Positions 36,181-45,832 of a DNA stretch of 64,000 nt are shown piece by piece (position 1 is the first letter of the stretch; the number at the start of each line of letters is the position of its first letter). A program made the position numbers and the translations under genes. This DNA comes from Pandoraea commovens (lineage in GTDB: Bacteria; Pseudomonadota; Gammaproteobacteria; Burkholderiales; Burkholderiaceae). The stretch is from NCBI RefSeq assembly GCF_902459615.1, contig NZ_CABPSA010000001.1, positions 992,001 through 1,056,000 on the forward strand, read 5' to 3'. The notes under the pieces are model-generated. The model was not told the origin of the DNA and did not search any database. It saw only the letters and a list, made by a program, of their open reading frames with translations.

Positions 36181-37056
36181 TTATTCGTCGACTTCGCCGA
36201 AAATCCGCTGACGGCGACCTTTGACGAAGCGGAACGCCCACAGCACATAGCCCGACACGCTGTATACGCAGAACATGCCGAACAGCGCCAGCGGCGGATC
36301 GGACGACACCAGAATGAAGCCGACCATGAACAGCAACACCACGCCGAACGAGACGCGCTGGCGCACATCGAGCGCCTTGCCGCTGTAGAACGGTGCGTTC
36401 GACACCATCGACATCCCCGCGTAGATCGTGAGGAAGAATGCGACCCACGGCATCCAGAACACGTTCACAGGCAACTTATTGTCGATCGTGATCCAGACGA
36501 ACCCGGCGATCAGCGCCGCTGCCGCCGGACTGGCGAGCCCTTGGAAGAAGCGCTTGTCGACCACGCCGATGTTGGCGTTAAAGCGGGCCAGACGTAACGC
36601 CGCCCCCGCCACATAGACGAACGCCGCCAGCCAGCCCCACTTGCCGATCTCGTGCAGGATCCACTCGTACATCACCAGCGCCGGCGCAACGCCGAACGAG
36701 GTCATATCGGAAAGCGAATCGTACTGCTCACCGAAGGCGCTCTGCGTATTGGTCATGCGGGCTACGCGCCCGTCCATGCCGTCGAGCACCATCGCGAAAA
36801 AGATGGCAATGGCCGCCTGCTCGAAGCGATCGTTCATCGCCTGCACGATGGCGAAGAAACCGCAGAAAAGTGCTGCGGTCGTAAAAGCGTTCGGCAGCAG
36901 ATAGATGCCGCGATTGCGCGGACGCACCGGCACATCGTCCTCCACACCCTGATCGTGGTCTTCGTTCATCGATGGCTCTGATGGATTCTTGTGACGGCCG
37001 AACGGCGAGAGATGCCTGACATTGTTGCGCAAGCGGCCGCGATGGTTTTCCGGCAT
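36181..37056 (-). CDS. pssA: CDP-diacylglycerol–serine O-phosphatidyltransferase
   Basis: 291 aa inner membrane enzyme making phosphatidylserine from CDP-diacylglycerol and serine (EC 2.7.8.8). The CDP-alcohol phosphatidyltransferase motif DGx2ARx8Gx3Dx3D is complete (DGRVAR…G…D…D). About eight hydrophobic helices follow the pattern of the membrane (type II) form rather than the soluble E. coli PssA. AAGGAG before the ATG supports this start. Works with the neighbouring psd to make phosphatidylethanolamine. Confidence 0.95.
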   Translation of the reverse strand: MPENHRGRLRNNVRHLSPFGRHKNPSEPSMNEDHDQGVEDDVPVRPRNRGIYLLPNAFTTAALFCGFFAIVQAMNDRFEQAAIAIFFAMVLDGMDGRVARMTNTQSAFGEQYDSLSDMTSFGVAPALVMYEWILHEIGKWGWLAAFVYVAGAALRLARFNANIGVVDKRFFQGLASPAAAALIAGFVWITIDNKLPVNVFWMPWVAFFLTIYAGMSMVSNAPFYSGKALDVRQRVSFGVVLLFMVGFILVSSDPPLALFGMFCVYSVSGYVLWAFRFVKGRRQRIFGEVDE

Positions 37057-37276
37057 CTATAACTCCTTTTCGATGCTAGGGTCGATGGACAGACCCCAAG
37101 ACTGCGGGCGAACCCGCGACGGATCACCGCTATTGGAACGTGAAACGCGAAAGCAGTTGCAGACCGCATCGCCAAACCTCGGCACCCCGTGGCAAAGCTT
37201 GACGACGCGGCGGCCACGGCGGCGTGCGGCCCGGAGGTCGCGCCGCCACCACTGACCTGATGCGGTTACGAGTGGC

Positions 37277-37912
37277 TTACAGCTCGGCGAGGATCGTCGA
37301 GGTGGCGGACACCTTGTCGCCGATCGCCACGCGCGGGCGCGAACCCAGCGGCAGATAGACGTCGACACGCGAACCGAAGCGAATGAAGCCATAACGCTGA
37401 CCGCGCGTCAGACGGTCGCCCGCCTTCACGTAGCACAGGATACGGCGCGCGATCAGACCCGCGACCTGCACACTCGTCACGATCTGGCCGCCCACGTCGA
37501 TCACCAGCGCATTGCGCTCGTTCTCAAGCGACGCCTTGTCGAGATCGGCGTTGAAAAAACGTCCCGGGAAATATTCCACCTTGGTCACGGTGCCGTCAAC
37601 CGGGGCACGATTCGAGTGAACATTGAAGACGTTCATGAAGACGCTGATTTTCAGCGCTTCGCGGCCTGCGTACGGGTCTTGCGTGGTTTCGATGGCCACG
37701 ATGCGACCGTCTGCCGGGGAGAGCACGGCATTGGCCTGCTGCGGCACTTCGCGCGGGGGGTCGCGGAAGAACTGCAGAACGAACAGGGCGATCACCCAGA
37801 ACGGCGCGGCCCAAAACACGCCAGCCATAAAATGCACGACGAGCGCGACGGCGACGGCGATGCCCAGGAAGGGCCAGCCCTCGCGGGCGATGATCGGGTG
37901 AGGATAATTCAT
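37277..37912 (-). CDS. psd: Phosphatidylserine decarboxylase (short form)
   Basis: 211 aa proenzyme, the short PSD-A type. Decarboxylates phosphatidylserine to phosphatidylethanolamine (EC 4.1.1.65). Two N-terminal hydrophobic helices anchor it. Self-cleavage at FGS (Gly180–Ser181), followed by VDVYLP, would create the pyruvoyl cofactor. HSNRAPVDG near 99–107 is the conserved His segment. I start at [14 protein letters not shown]; the 42 in-frame residues before it are not conserved. Lies between ilvC and pssA on the same strand. Confidence 0.95.
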   Translation of the reverse strand: MNYPHPIIAREGWPFLGIAVAVALVVHFMAGVFWAAPFWVIALFVLQFFRDPPREVPQQANAVLSPADGRIVAIETTQDPYAGREALKISVFMNVFNVHSNRAPVDGTVTKVEYFPGRFFNADLDKASLENERNALVIDVGGQIVTSVQVAGLIARRILCYVKAGDRLTRGQRYGFIRFGSRVDVYLPLGSRPRVAIGDKVSATSTILAEL

Positions 37913-38048
37913 GCGATTGAACTCGCGTCCTTGGTAAAACGGTTGAGTGAGCGGGTCGGCCTGCTTTGGACCAAACCGTGGCGTGGCGGCATTGTAGCAA
38001 TGCGCGCGGCACGGCGACACTTTTTCCCCAAACGACACGCGGATGTCA

Positions 38049-38099
38049 TAAAAAAACCGCCCGTTTTACCGCAGCGACAGCTACGGCAAAACAGGCGGT
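38049..38099 (-). terminator. Terminator of ilvC
   Basis: ACCGCCCGTTTTACCG pairs with CGGCAAAACAGGCGGT (few mismatches) and on the minus strand runs into seven T. It separates the ilv genes from psd and pssA, which may thus have their own promoter. Confidence 0.82.
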
Positions 38100-38121
38100 C
38101 AGCGACGTCAGTTCAGAGAAC

Positions 38122-39153
<1,032 letters not shown>

Positions 39154-39215
39154 TTACCAAAAATAAACTGAAATCAGAATGGATCGAAATCCGCTTACCG
39201 CGTTGCCGTTGCCGG

Positions 39216-39707
39216 TCAGACCTTCAGGATGCGCTCACCGCGCCCGATGCCCGAGCCACCGGTACGAACCGTCTCGAGAATCGCCGTCTGGTCGAGCCCT
39301 TCGATAAATGCGTCAAGCTTCGACGAATTTCCGGTGAGCTCAATCGTATAGGTCTTTTCCGTAACGTCAATGATGCGGCCGCGGAAAATATCCGACATCC
39401 GCTTCATCTCTTCCCGCTCTTTGCCTACCGCGCGAACCTTGATCAGCATGAGTTCGCGCTCGATATGCGCGCCCTCGGTCAGATCGACCACCTTCACCAC
39501 TTCGATGAGCCGGTTCAGGTGTTTCGTGATCTGCTCGATGACGTCATCGGAGCCGGTCGTGACCACCGTCATGCGTGAGAGCGACCGATCTTCGGTCGGC
39601 GCAACGGTGAGGGTCTCGATATTGTAGCCACGTGCCGAAAACAGTCCGACCACGCGCGACAGCGCGCCCGGCTCGTTTTCGAGCAAAACAGAAATAATGT
39701 GCCTCAT
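39216..39707 (-). CDS. ilvH: Acetolactate synthase small (regulatory) subunit
   Basis: 163 aa. Begins with MRHIISVLLENEPGALSRV, an ACT domain (about 4–78) that binds valine for feedback inhibition, followed by the C-terminal domain that activates the large subunit. The start at 39707 matches IlvH homologs; the 17 residues upstream are not conserved. About 90 bases behind the large subunit gene. Confidence 0.97.
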   Translation of the reverse strand: MRHIISVLLENEPGALSRVVGLFSARGYNIETLTVAPTEDRSLSRMTVVTTGSDDVIEQITKHLNRLIEVVKVVDLTEGAHIERELMLIKVRAVGKEREEMKRMSDIFRGRIIDVTEKTYTIELTGNSSKLDAFIEGLDQTAILETVRTGGSGIGRGERILKV

Positions 39708-39797
39708 GGTGTATCCCGGATTGTCCTTGTTGGGGACGTCGCGCCCGCGCTCCGGCAAGGCCGGCCACGACTGGCAGCGCGTACGTGCCGCTTCGTC

Positions 39798-41567
39798 TTA
39801 CAGATCTTCCGAACCGAGCAGCATCTCGCTGATGCCCTTGCCCGCCTGAACCATCGGCCAGACGTTTTCGGTGGGATCCGTTTGGAAATCCATGAATACC
39901 GTGCGGTCCTTCAGGGCCAGCGCCTCGCGCAGTGCCGGCTCGACGTCCGACGACTTCTCGATACGCATCCCCACATGACCGTACGCCTCGGCGAGCTTCA
40001 CGAAGTCCGGCAGCGCGTCCATGTACGAACTGGAGTAACGCTTGCTGTATTCGATCTGCTGCCACTGACGAACCATGCCCAGATAGCGGTTGTTGAGCGA
40101 CAGAATCTTGACCGGCGTGCGGTATTGCAGGCACGTCGAGAGTTCCTGAATGCACATCTGGATCGAGCCTTCGCCGGTGATACAGGCGACTTCTGCGTCC
40201 GGATGCGCCATCTTCACGCCCATCGCTGCGGGCAAGCCGAAGCCCATCGTCCCCAGACCGCCCGAGTTGATCCAGCGGCGCGGCTTGTTGAAGCGATAGT
40301 ACTGAGCGGCCCACATCTGATGCTGACCGACGTCCGAGCACACGAACGCTTCACCGTCGGTGAGCTTCCAGTAGGTCTCGACCACGTGTTGCGGCTTGAT
40401 GATCTCGCTCTTGCGATCGAAGGCGAGGCAATCGCGCGAACGCCATTCCTCGATCTGCTTCCACCAGTCGGCAAGCGCCCCGGTATCCGGGCCGTGCTCT
40501 GCGGTTTGCAGATTCTCGATCATCTCGCGCAGCACTTCCTTCACGTCGCCGACGATCGGGATGTCGACCTTCACACGCTTGGAAATCGACGACGGGTCGA
40601 TATCGATGTGAATGATCTTGCGGGCGGTCGACGAGAAGTGTTCCGGGTTGCCGATCACACGGTCATCGAAGCGCGCGCCGATGGCGATGAGCACGTCGCA
40701 GTGCTGCATGGCCATGTTGGCTTCGTACGTGCCGTGCATGCCAAGCATGCCGAGGAACTTGGGATCGCTCGCGCGATACCCGCCCAGGCCCATGAGCGTA
40801 TTGGTCACCGGATAGCCGAGCAGGTCGCAGAACTGGTTCAGTTCCTTCGACGCGTCGGCCAGAATGATGCCGCCGCCGGTGTAGATATAGGGACGCTTGG
40901 CCGAGAGCAGCAGGCTCATGGCCTTGCGGATCTGGCCCGAATGGCCCTTCGTCACCGGGTTGTACGAGCGCAGCGACACCGTCTTCGGATATTCGAAGCG
41001 GCAGCGAGCCTTGGAAACGTCCTTCGGAATGTCAACCAGTACCGGACCCGGACGGCCCGTCTTGGCGATATAGAAGGCTTTCTTGATGGTGGCGGCGAGG
41101 TCGCGCACATCCTTCACAAGGAAGTTGTGCTTGACGCAGGGACGGGTAATACCGACCGTGTCGCACTCCTGGAAGGCGTCCTGACCGATGGCGGCCGTGG
41201 GCACCTGCCCGGTGATGATGACGAGCGGGATCGAATCCATGTACGCCGTGGCAATCCCGGTGACCGCATTGGTCACACCCGGGCCAGACGTCACGAGACA
41301 CACGCCGACTTTGTCGGTGGAACGCGAATAAGCGTCGGCCGCATGCACGGCTGCCTGCTCATGGCGCACCAGAATGTGCTGGATCTTGTCCTGCTTGTAG
41401 AGTTCGTCGTAGATGTAGAGAACCGAACCGCCGGGATAACCCCACAGATGTTCGACCCCCTCTTCTTGAAGCGAGCGCACGAGGATCTCGGCGCCAATCA
41501 TGTCTTCAGAAGTATTTTGGTGGCGTGTAGCTTCCGCCTCGGAGAATTCCGCGCTTGGCATGTTCAT
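39798..41567 (-). CDS. ilvI: Acetolactate synthase large (catalytic) subunit
   Basis: 589 aa TPP-dependent enzyme joining pyruvate with pyruvate or 2-oxobutyrate (EC 2.2.1.6). Visible are the N-terminal GAEILVRSLQEEGVEHLWGYPGG with the catalytic Glu coming in VRHEQAAVHAADAY, and the TPP/Mg site GSIQMCIQELSTCLQYR…NNRYLGMVRQ. AAGG seven bases before ATG 41567 supports the start. The symbol ilvI versus ilvB is a naming choice. Heads the leftward ilv operon. Confidence 0.96.
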   Translation of the reverse strand: MNMPSAEFSEAEATRHQNTSEDMIGAEILVRSLQEEGVEHLWGYPGGSVLYIYDELYKQDKIQHILVRHEQAAVHAADAYSRSTDKVGVCLVTSGPGVTNAVTGIATAYMDSIPLVIITGQVPTAAIGQDAFQECDTVGITRPCVKHNFLVKDVRDLAATIKKAFYIAKTGRPGPVLVDIPKDVSKARCRFEYPKTVSLRSYNPVTKGHSGQIRKAMSLLLSAKRPYIYTGGGIILADASKELNQFCDLLGYPVTNTLMGLGGYRASDPKFLGMLGMHGTYEANMAMQHCDVLIAIGARFDDRVIGNPEHFSSTARKIIHIDIDPSSISKRVKVDIPIVGDVKEVLREMIENLQTAEHGPDTGALADWWKQIEEWRSRDCLAFDRKSEIIKPQHVVETYWKLTDGEAFVCSDVGQHQMWAAQYYRFNKPRRWINSGGLGTMGFGLPAAMGVKMAHPDAEVACITGEGSIQMCIQELSTCLQYRTPVKILSLNNRYLGMVRQWQQIEYSKRYSSSYMDALPDFVKLAEAYGHVGMRIEKSSDVEPALREALALKDRTVFMDFQTDPTENVWPMVQAGKGISEMLLGSEDL

Positions 41568-41953
41568 CGTCGACCTTTCAAAGTTTCGGCAAAAATTTTG
41601 ATTGGGTGCTCTCCCCTCGAACTTGTGGTCCGGGCTCAAGCTGCGCGTCTGAATGATGGACCCACCTGATGGGTGTGCCGATATTGAGACAATCACAGAT
41701 ATTGCGAACTGGCAACGTTACCGGTTTGCAGCAAAATGGTCAAGCAAGTTTATGCATTTGCAGCATGACTGCGAAGTACAGTTCGCAAAATTCCCACATC
41801 ATGCGGCGCGCATCCCCACGCTGGTGCACAATCTTGACATGATAGGAAGCCGGCACCGATCCGACCGACCTAACTCGACACAACGTGACACAACCGGAAG
41901 CAAAAGCGGTTACAGGCAGGCGCGTTTTTGGTAGCATCCGCACCGACTACGCG

Positions 41954-41973
41954 ATCTTTACGTAATCTTTACG
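41954..41973 (+). repeat. Direct repeat ATCTTTACG, 11-bp period
   Basis: ATCTTTACG occurs at 41954–41962 and again at 41965–41973, one helical turn apart, 53 bases upstream of the sigma gene. Such spacing suits a tandem-binding response regulator. Confidence 0.5.
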
Positions 41974-41993
41974 CTTACACGGCATTTCACAGG

Positions 41994-42012
41994 CGCAGCG
42001 GCCGACGCTGCG
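41994..42012 (+). promoter_or_regulatory. Hairpin just before the sigma gene start
   Basis: CGCAGCG-GCCGA-CGCTGCG: 7-bp perfect arms ending 13 bases before the ATG, in a leader with no visible Shine-Dalgarno. It could modulate translation. Confidence 0.45.
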
Positions 42013-42025
42013 TGTACCCCACCGG

Positions 42026-42598
42026 ATGGCATCTGACAAGGAACTGGCGGATTTTCTCGCGGGCATCGAACGGCGCGCTTTCAAGCAGGCCGTCTATGCC
42101 GTACGCGACGACGAGGCCGCCCTCGATATCGTTCAGGATGCGATGATCCGTTTGGCCGAGAAGTACGGCGACAAGCCGCCGTCCGACCTGCCGCTGCTGT
42201 TCACGCGCATCCTCCAGAACACCATTCACGACTATTTCCGCCGCCAGAAGGTACGCAACACGTGGGTCACGCTGTTCTCCAACCTCGCCGGCCCCGGCGA
42301 CGACGAACGCGACGACTTCGACCCGCTGGAAACCTTACTGGGCGAGGATGGGTCTGTGCAAACCGAGAGCAGCGAAGACTCGGTTTCGCGTGCCGAAATT
42401 CTCACGCTCATCGAAGCGGAAATACAGAAACTACCGACACGTCAACGAGAAGCCTTCCTCATGCGTTACTGGGAAGACATGGACGTTGCCGAGACCGCCG
42501 CCACGATGGGGTGCTCGGAAGGCAGCGTCAAGACGCACTGCTCGCGTGCCACTCACGCGTTGGCACAGGCGTTGAAGGCAAAAGGGATCAGGTTATGA
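42026..42598 (+). CDS. RNA polymerase sigma factor, ECF-like
   Basis: 190 aa. Region 2 (FKQAVYAVRDDEAALDIVQDAMIRLAEKY, LLFTRILQNTIHDYFRRQK) and region 4 (LPTRQREAFLMRYWEDMDVAETAATMGCSEGSVKTHCSRA) are complete, joined by an acidic linker. The downstream DUF3619 gene overlaps its stop (ATGA), a pattern kept in Burkholderiales; DUF3619 and DUF3106 proteins are probably its membrane partners. No ribosome site is visible before the ATG, where a hairpin sits instead. Confidence 0.92.
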   Translation: MASDKELADFLAGIERRAFKQAVYAVRDDEAALDIVQDAMIRLAEKYGDKPPSDLPLLFTRILQNTIHDYFRRQKVRNTWVTLFSNLAGPGDDERDDFDPLETLLGEDGSVQTESSEDSVSRAEILTLIEAEIQKLPTRQREAFLMRYWEDMDVAETAATMGCSEGSVKTHCSRATHALAQALKAKGIRL

Positions 42599-43023
42599 GT
42601 CACGATCTGGAAACGAGGGAAATTCGCTTCGCACATCGCGTGCGACTGGCATTGGACGAAGCGTCCGAGGCACCGTCGCCGAACATCGCGGCCCGGCTGG
42701 CCGCCGCGCGCCAGGAGGCGCTCGCCCGCAAGAAGCCCGAACCGGTGGCCGTTGTGCAACCGGCGCTGGTGCTCGCGGGTGTAGGCGGCATGCAATCGCC
42801 GGATATCGGCGGGCCGCGTCGCGCGTTCGACAAACTGGGCCGTCTGGGTCTGCTCTGGCCGCTCGCCGCACTGGTGATCGGTCTGGCAGGCATAGCGTAC
42901 TGGGAACATCAGCAGCATATTCAGGATCTGGCGGATATCGACGCTGCCGTATTGAGCGACGAACTGCCGCTATCGGCCTATGCCGATCATGGTTTCAACG
43001 CTTACGTGAAGCGTGCCCAGTAG
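42595..43023 (+). CDS. DUF3619 membrane protein, possible anti-sigma partner
   Basis: 142 aa. A cytoplasmic N-terminal part (about 1–85, starting with ETREIRFAHRVRLALDEA) is followed by one membrane helix (about 88–105) and a short periplasmic tail ending in LPLSAYADHGFNAYVK, the conserved DUF3619 end. One helix between a cytoplasmic and a periplasmic part is the usual layout of an anti-sigma factor. Overlaps the sigma gene by 4 bases and the next gene by 11. Anti-sigma role is inferred from context. Confidence 0.8.
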   Translation: MSHDLETREIRFAHRVRLALDEASEAPSPNIAARLAAARQEALARKKPEPVAVVQPALVLAGVGGMQSPDIGGPRRAFDKLGRLGLLWPLAALVIGLAGIAYWEHQQHIQDLADIDAAVLSDELPLSAYADHGFNAYVKRAQ

Positions 43024-43900
43024 TCCCCCCATCCAAGACCAGCCAGTGACGCGACGCAACGTACTTTTTCTGGTCGCCGCGCTAGTCGTCGCCGCTCTTG
43101 CCGGCACGGCAGCGCTGCGCCGCTCGCAAGCCCCCGAACCGGTGTCCGATGCGCCGCCGGTGATCGACGGCACCACCGCATCCGGCAACGGCGCGGCGGC
43201 GGTCTCCGGCCCCGTCGGTACGCTCACCGCCAGCCAGCCCGCTGCAACCAGCGCGCCGCTGGCTGCCCTGCCCTCGCCGGGTGGTGCGTGGGCGAAGCTC
43301 AATGCCGCACAGCAGGAAGCCCTCGCCCCGCTCGCCCAGGACTGGAACCGGATGAGCGAACGTCAGCGCGAGAAGTGGGTCGAGATCGCCAAGCGTTTTC
43401 AGACGTTGTCGCCCGAAGGCCGCAAGCGTCTGCACGACCGTATGGCCGACTGGGTGCGCCTGACGCCTGAGCAGCGCCAACTGGCCCGCGAAAGCTATCA
43501 GAACGCCAAGACCTTGCCGCCGGAGCGCAAAGCGCAGGTCTGGCAGCAGTACCAGCAGCTCACGGAAGAGCAGAAAAAGCGTCTGGCGGCGGACGACAAG
43601 AAGCAATCCAACCGTCCCAACGTGGTCAGCGCACCGCCCACAGGCCGTTCCGGCGTGAAGAATCCGTACGCTGCCGTGCATCGCAAGGATGGTGCTGCCG
43701 CCTCGAAGAACGGTGCGTTGCCCGTACCCGCACCGGTCGCGTCGACCCCGTCGGCCGCCCTTCCGGCACCGGCATCCGGCTCGTCGTCACCCGCCGCGTC
43801 CAATCCGTCAGCCGCCAGCAACGGTGCAGCCAGCGCCGCCCCGGCCAACAGCGACAAGAACGCGGACACCTTCAATTCGGATCTGTATCACCACAACTGA
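43013..43900 (+). CDS. DUF3106 protein, membrane-anchored
   Basis: 295 aa. One N-terminal hydrophobic helix (about 17–34) and then a periplasmic region. The DUF3106 core (about 88–190) holds repeated LxxLxQxWxxMSxxQRxKW-type segments (WNRMSERQREKWVEIAKRF, LTPEQRQLARESYQ) that should be helical and charged. The last 90 residues are Ala/Ser/Pro-rich. It begins with GTG, overlapping DUF3619 by 11 bases. Function unknown, probably part of the same stress module. Confidence 0.8.
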   Translation: MPSSPPIQDQPVTRRNVLFLVAALVVAALAGTAALRRSQAPEPVSDAPPVIDGTTASGNGAAAVSGPVGTLTASQPAATSAPLAALPSPGGAWAKLNAAQQEALAPLAQDWNRMSERQREKWVEIAKRFQTLSPEGRKRLHDRMADWVRLTPEQRQLARESYQNAKTLPPERKAQVWQQYQQLTEEQKKRLAADDKKQSNRPNVVSAPPTGRSGVKNPYAAVHRKDGAAASKNGALPVPAPVASTPSAALPAPASGSSSPAASNPSAASNGAASAAPANSDKNADTFNSDLYHHN

Positions 43901-44115
43901 CGCCAACCGTCAGCCGACATGACAGTCGACGGCCGCCTTCGGGCGGCCGTTTGCATTTGGCGCCCGTGTGAGGCCACCCCGGCTGGCTGGCCCATCCGCC
44001 CAATCTTCCGCATAATGGGCGACGCCTTCTCAGCGAATACGTAACGAACGCATGCTGCCGGATGCCAACCGGGCCGCCCCGCGCCTTCGACAACAAGACC
44101 TCAGACCACGCCGCG

Positions 44116-44700
44116 ATGACCGACTCCGCTACGACTCAGGCTGCCAAGCCGCCTCGTTCGTCTCATTCGTCCCCTGCTGCCGACACACCTGACGCACCTG
44201 ACTCCGCCGGGCCGCAAAGCTATGCCGTGCCGACGCTGCGTCGCCGTCTGCTCTCGATGGTCTACGAGTCGCTGCTGCTCTTCGGCGTGCTCTTCCTCGC
44301 GGGCTACCTCTTCAGCGCGCTGACGCAGCAACGCAGCGGACTGATGTACCGCCACGCCATGCAAACCTGGCTGTTCCTCGTGCTCGGCGCGTACTTCGTC
44401 TGGTTCTGGACGCACGGCGGTCAGACGCTTGCCATGAAGACCTGGAAGATCCGTCTGGTCGACGCGCACGGTTTGCCGGTACGCCCGGTGCGGGCGGTCC
44501 TGCGCTATGTCCTGGCGTGGCTTTGGGTGCTGCCAGCCATGGCACTCGACTGGGCGTTGGGACTCACCGGTTGGAACAGCGTGGCGCTGCTCGGCGGCTG
44601 GCTCGTGATCTGGGCGCTCGCCATGCGCGTGATGCCCGATCATCAGTTCGTTCACGACCGGCTCGCCGGTACGCGGCTCGTCAGCGTTTTGGGCAAATGA
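44116..44700 (+). CDS. RDD family membrane protein
   Basis: 194 aa. A polar N-terminus of about 45 residues leads to the RDD domain (about 50–190) with three to four helices; RRRLLSMVYESLLLFGVLF and the C-terminal HQFVHDRLAGTRLV are typical, the usual RxxDD motif being reduced to RRRLLSMVYE. Function unknown, ion transport has been proposed for the family. An in-frame start at 44062 is possible. The next gene begins 7 bases after the stop. Confidence 0.85.
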   Translation: MTDSATTQAAKPPRSSHSSPAADTPDAPDSAGPQSYAVPTLRRRLLSMVYESLLLFGVLFLAGYLFSALTQQRSGLMYRHAMQTWLFLVLGAYFVWFWTHGGQTLAMKTWKIRLVDAHGLPVRPVRAVLRYVLAWLWVLPAMALDWALGLTGWNSVALLGGWLVIWALAMRVMPDHQFVHDRLAGTRLVSVLGK

Positions 44701-44707
44701 GGGGACG

Positions 44708-45664
44708 ATGAGCACGCCGCCGCTGGCCGCCGCCCCGGTGCTGCGGCCCTCCCGTCCACATCTGATTTACGGCGCGATCGAAATCGCCCTGTCGATCGTT
44801 GTCGCCATCGCGACGTGGTCAGCGTGGCACAGCCCGTGGACGACCGTGCTCTGGACACTCCTCTGGCTTCCCTTCTCCCACGCACTCGGCCTCGCGGCTG
44901 GCTTCGTCATGGCGGCGCACGGCGACCCGAGCCCTGAGCGTCGCACCACCGCAGGCACGAACATCGCCATCTGGGTCTATGAGTGCGCAGCGTCGATCCT
45001 CCTGCTCGACCTGTACCAACCGTGGTTCAGCGCCGCCCCACTGCCCGCGCCCAGCGGACCGGCACGCCCCGTGGCGGTCCTCCTGCTGCATGGTTACGGC
45101 TGCAATCGCGCCTTCTGGCTGCGTTTCTCCCGTCATCTGGCGGACGCTGGTTATCATTGCGACGCCGTCAATCTCGCCCCGATCTTCGGCGACATCGACG
45201 ACTACGCCGAAACCATCGCCAACGCCGCGCGGCACCTTGCAGAGCGCACGCGGCTGCCTGTGGTCATCATCGGCCACAGCATGGGCGGGATCGCCGCACG
45301 CGCCGGCCTGCGCCGCTATCCGACGCTGCCTGTCGCGCACACCATCACCCTGGGTTCGCCGCACTTCGGCACGCTGCATGCGCGTCATGGCATCGGACAT
45401 AACGTCCGTCAGATGAGCATCGGCAGCGAGTGGCTGGTGGCGCTGGCAAGCAGCGAAAAGGATGCCGAACGCGCGCGAATCACGTCGATTTACACGGCGC
45501 ACGACAACGTCGTGTATCCGGTGCGCACGTCTGTTTTGCCGGGTGCACACAACATTGCGCTGGACGGTCTGGGGCACGTCTCTCTGGGCACGCATCCGCG
45601 CTCGCGGGCACTCGTGCTGGAGACACTTGAGCGCGTGGCGCAAGGGTTGCGGCACGGCAACTGA
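44708..45664 (+). CDS. Membrane-anchored alpha/beta hydrolase (lipase-like)
   Basis: 318 aa. Two to three N-terminal hydrophobic segments (about 18–75) precede an alpha/beta hydrolase domain: LLLHGYGCNRAFW is the oxyanion region and GHSMGG holds the nucleophile Ser; LGSPHFGTLHA follows as in PGAP1-like and triacylglycerol lipases. A His near LDGLGHVSLG is the likely catalytic base. Probably acts on lipids at the inner membrane. Follows the RDD gene closely and lies ahead of lipid and envelope genes. Confidence 0.83.
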   Translation: MSTPPLAAAPVLRPSRPHLIYGAIEIALSIVVAIATWSAWHSPWTTVLWTLLWLPFSHALGLAAGFVMAAHGDPSPERRTTAGTNIAIWVYECAASILLLDLYQPWFSAAPLPAPSGPARPVAVLLLHGYGCNRAFWLRFSRHLADAGYHCDAVNLAPIFGDIDDYAETIANAARHLAERTRLPVVIIGHSMGGIAARAGLRRYPTLPVAHTITLGSPHFGTLHARHGIGHNVRQMSIGSEWLVALASSEKDAERARITSIYTAHDNVVYPVRTSVLPGAHNIALDGLGHVSLGTHPRSRALVLETLERVAQGLRHGN

Positions 45665-45832
45665 CGCGGGCGCGACGATGCCGCCCGGCAACTCGCGATG
45701 GATGCATGCGCTGCAGGCTGTCGCATCGGCACGACGCTAAAAGACACTTTCGCGACACACGCATGACTGTCATCGTGCGTTCACGAAGGCATGGCGGAAT
45801 GCTCGCATGTTCAACGCGACGTGCGAGCCGCT

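Larger units (their letters stand above)
41568..42025. other. Divergent intergenic region, ilv operon and sigma factor
   Basis: 458 bases. On the minus strand TTGACC-N17-TAACGT (about 41740–41711) could be the ilv promoter, giving a leader of about 150 bases. I found no branched-chain-rich leader peptide. Towards the sigma gene lie the direct repeat (41954–41973) and the hairpin (41994–42012). Confidence 0.45.

Noticed and set aside
41568-41900. Branched-chain attenuator with leader peptide before the ilv operon
   Set aside because: No short frame rich in Ile, Val or Leu followed by competing hairpins; a 67-codon minus frame there lacks such codons.
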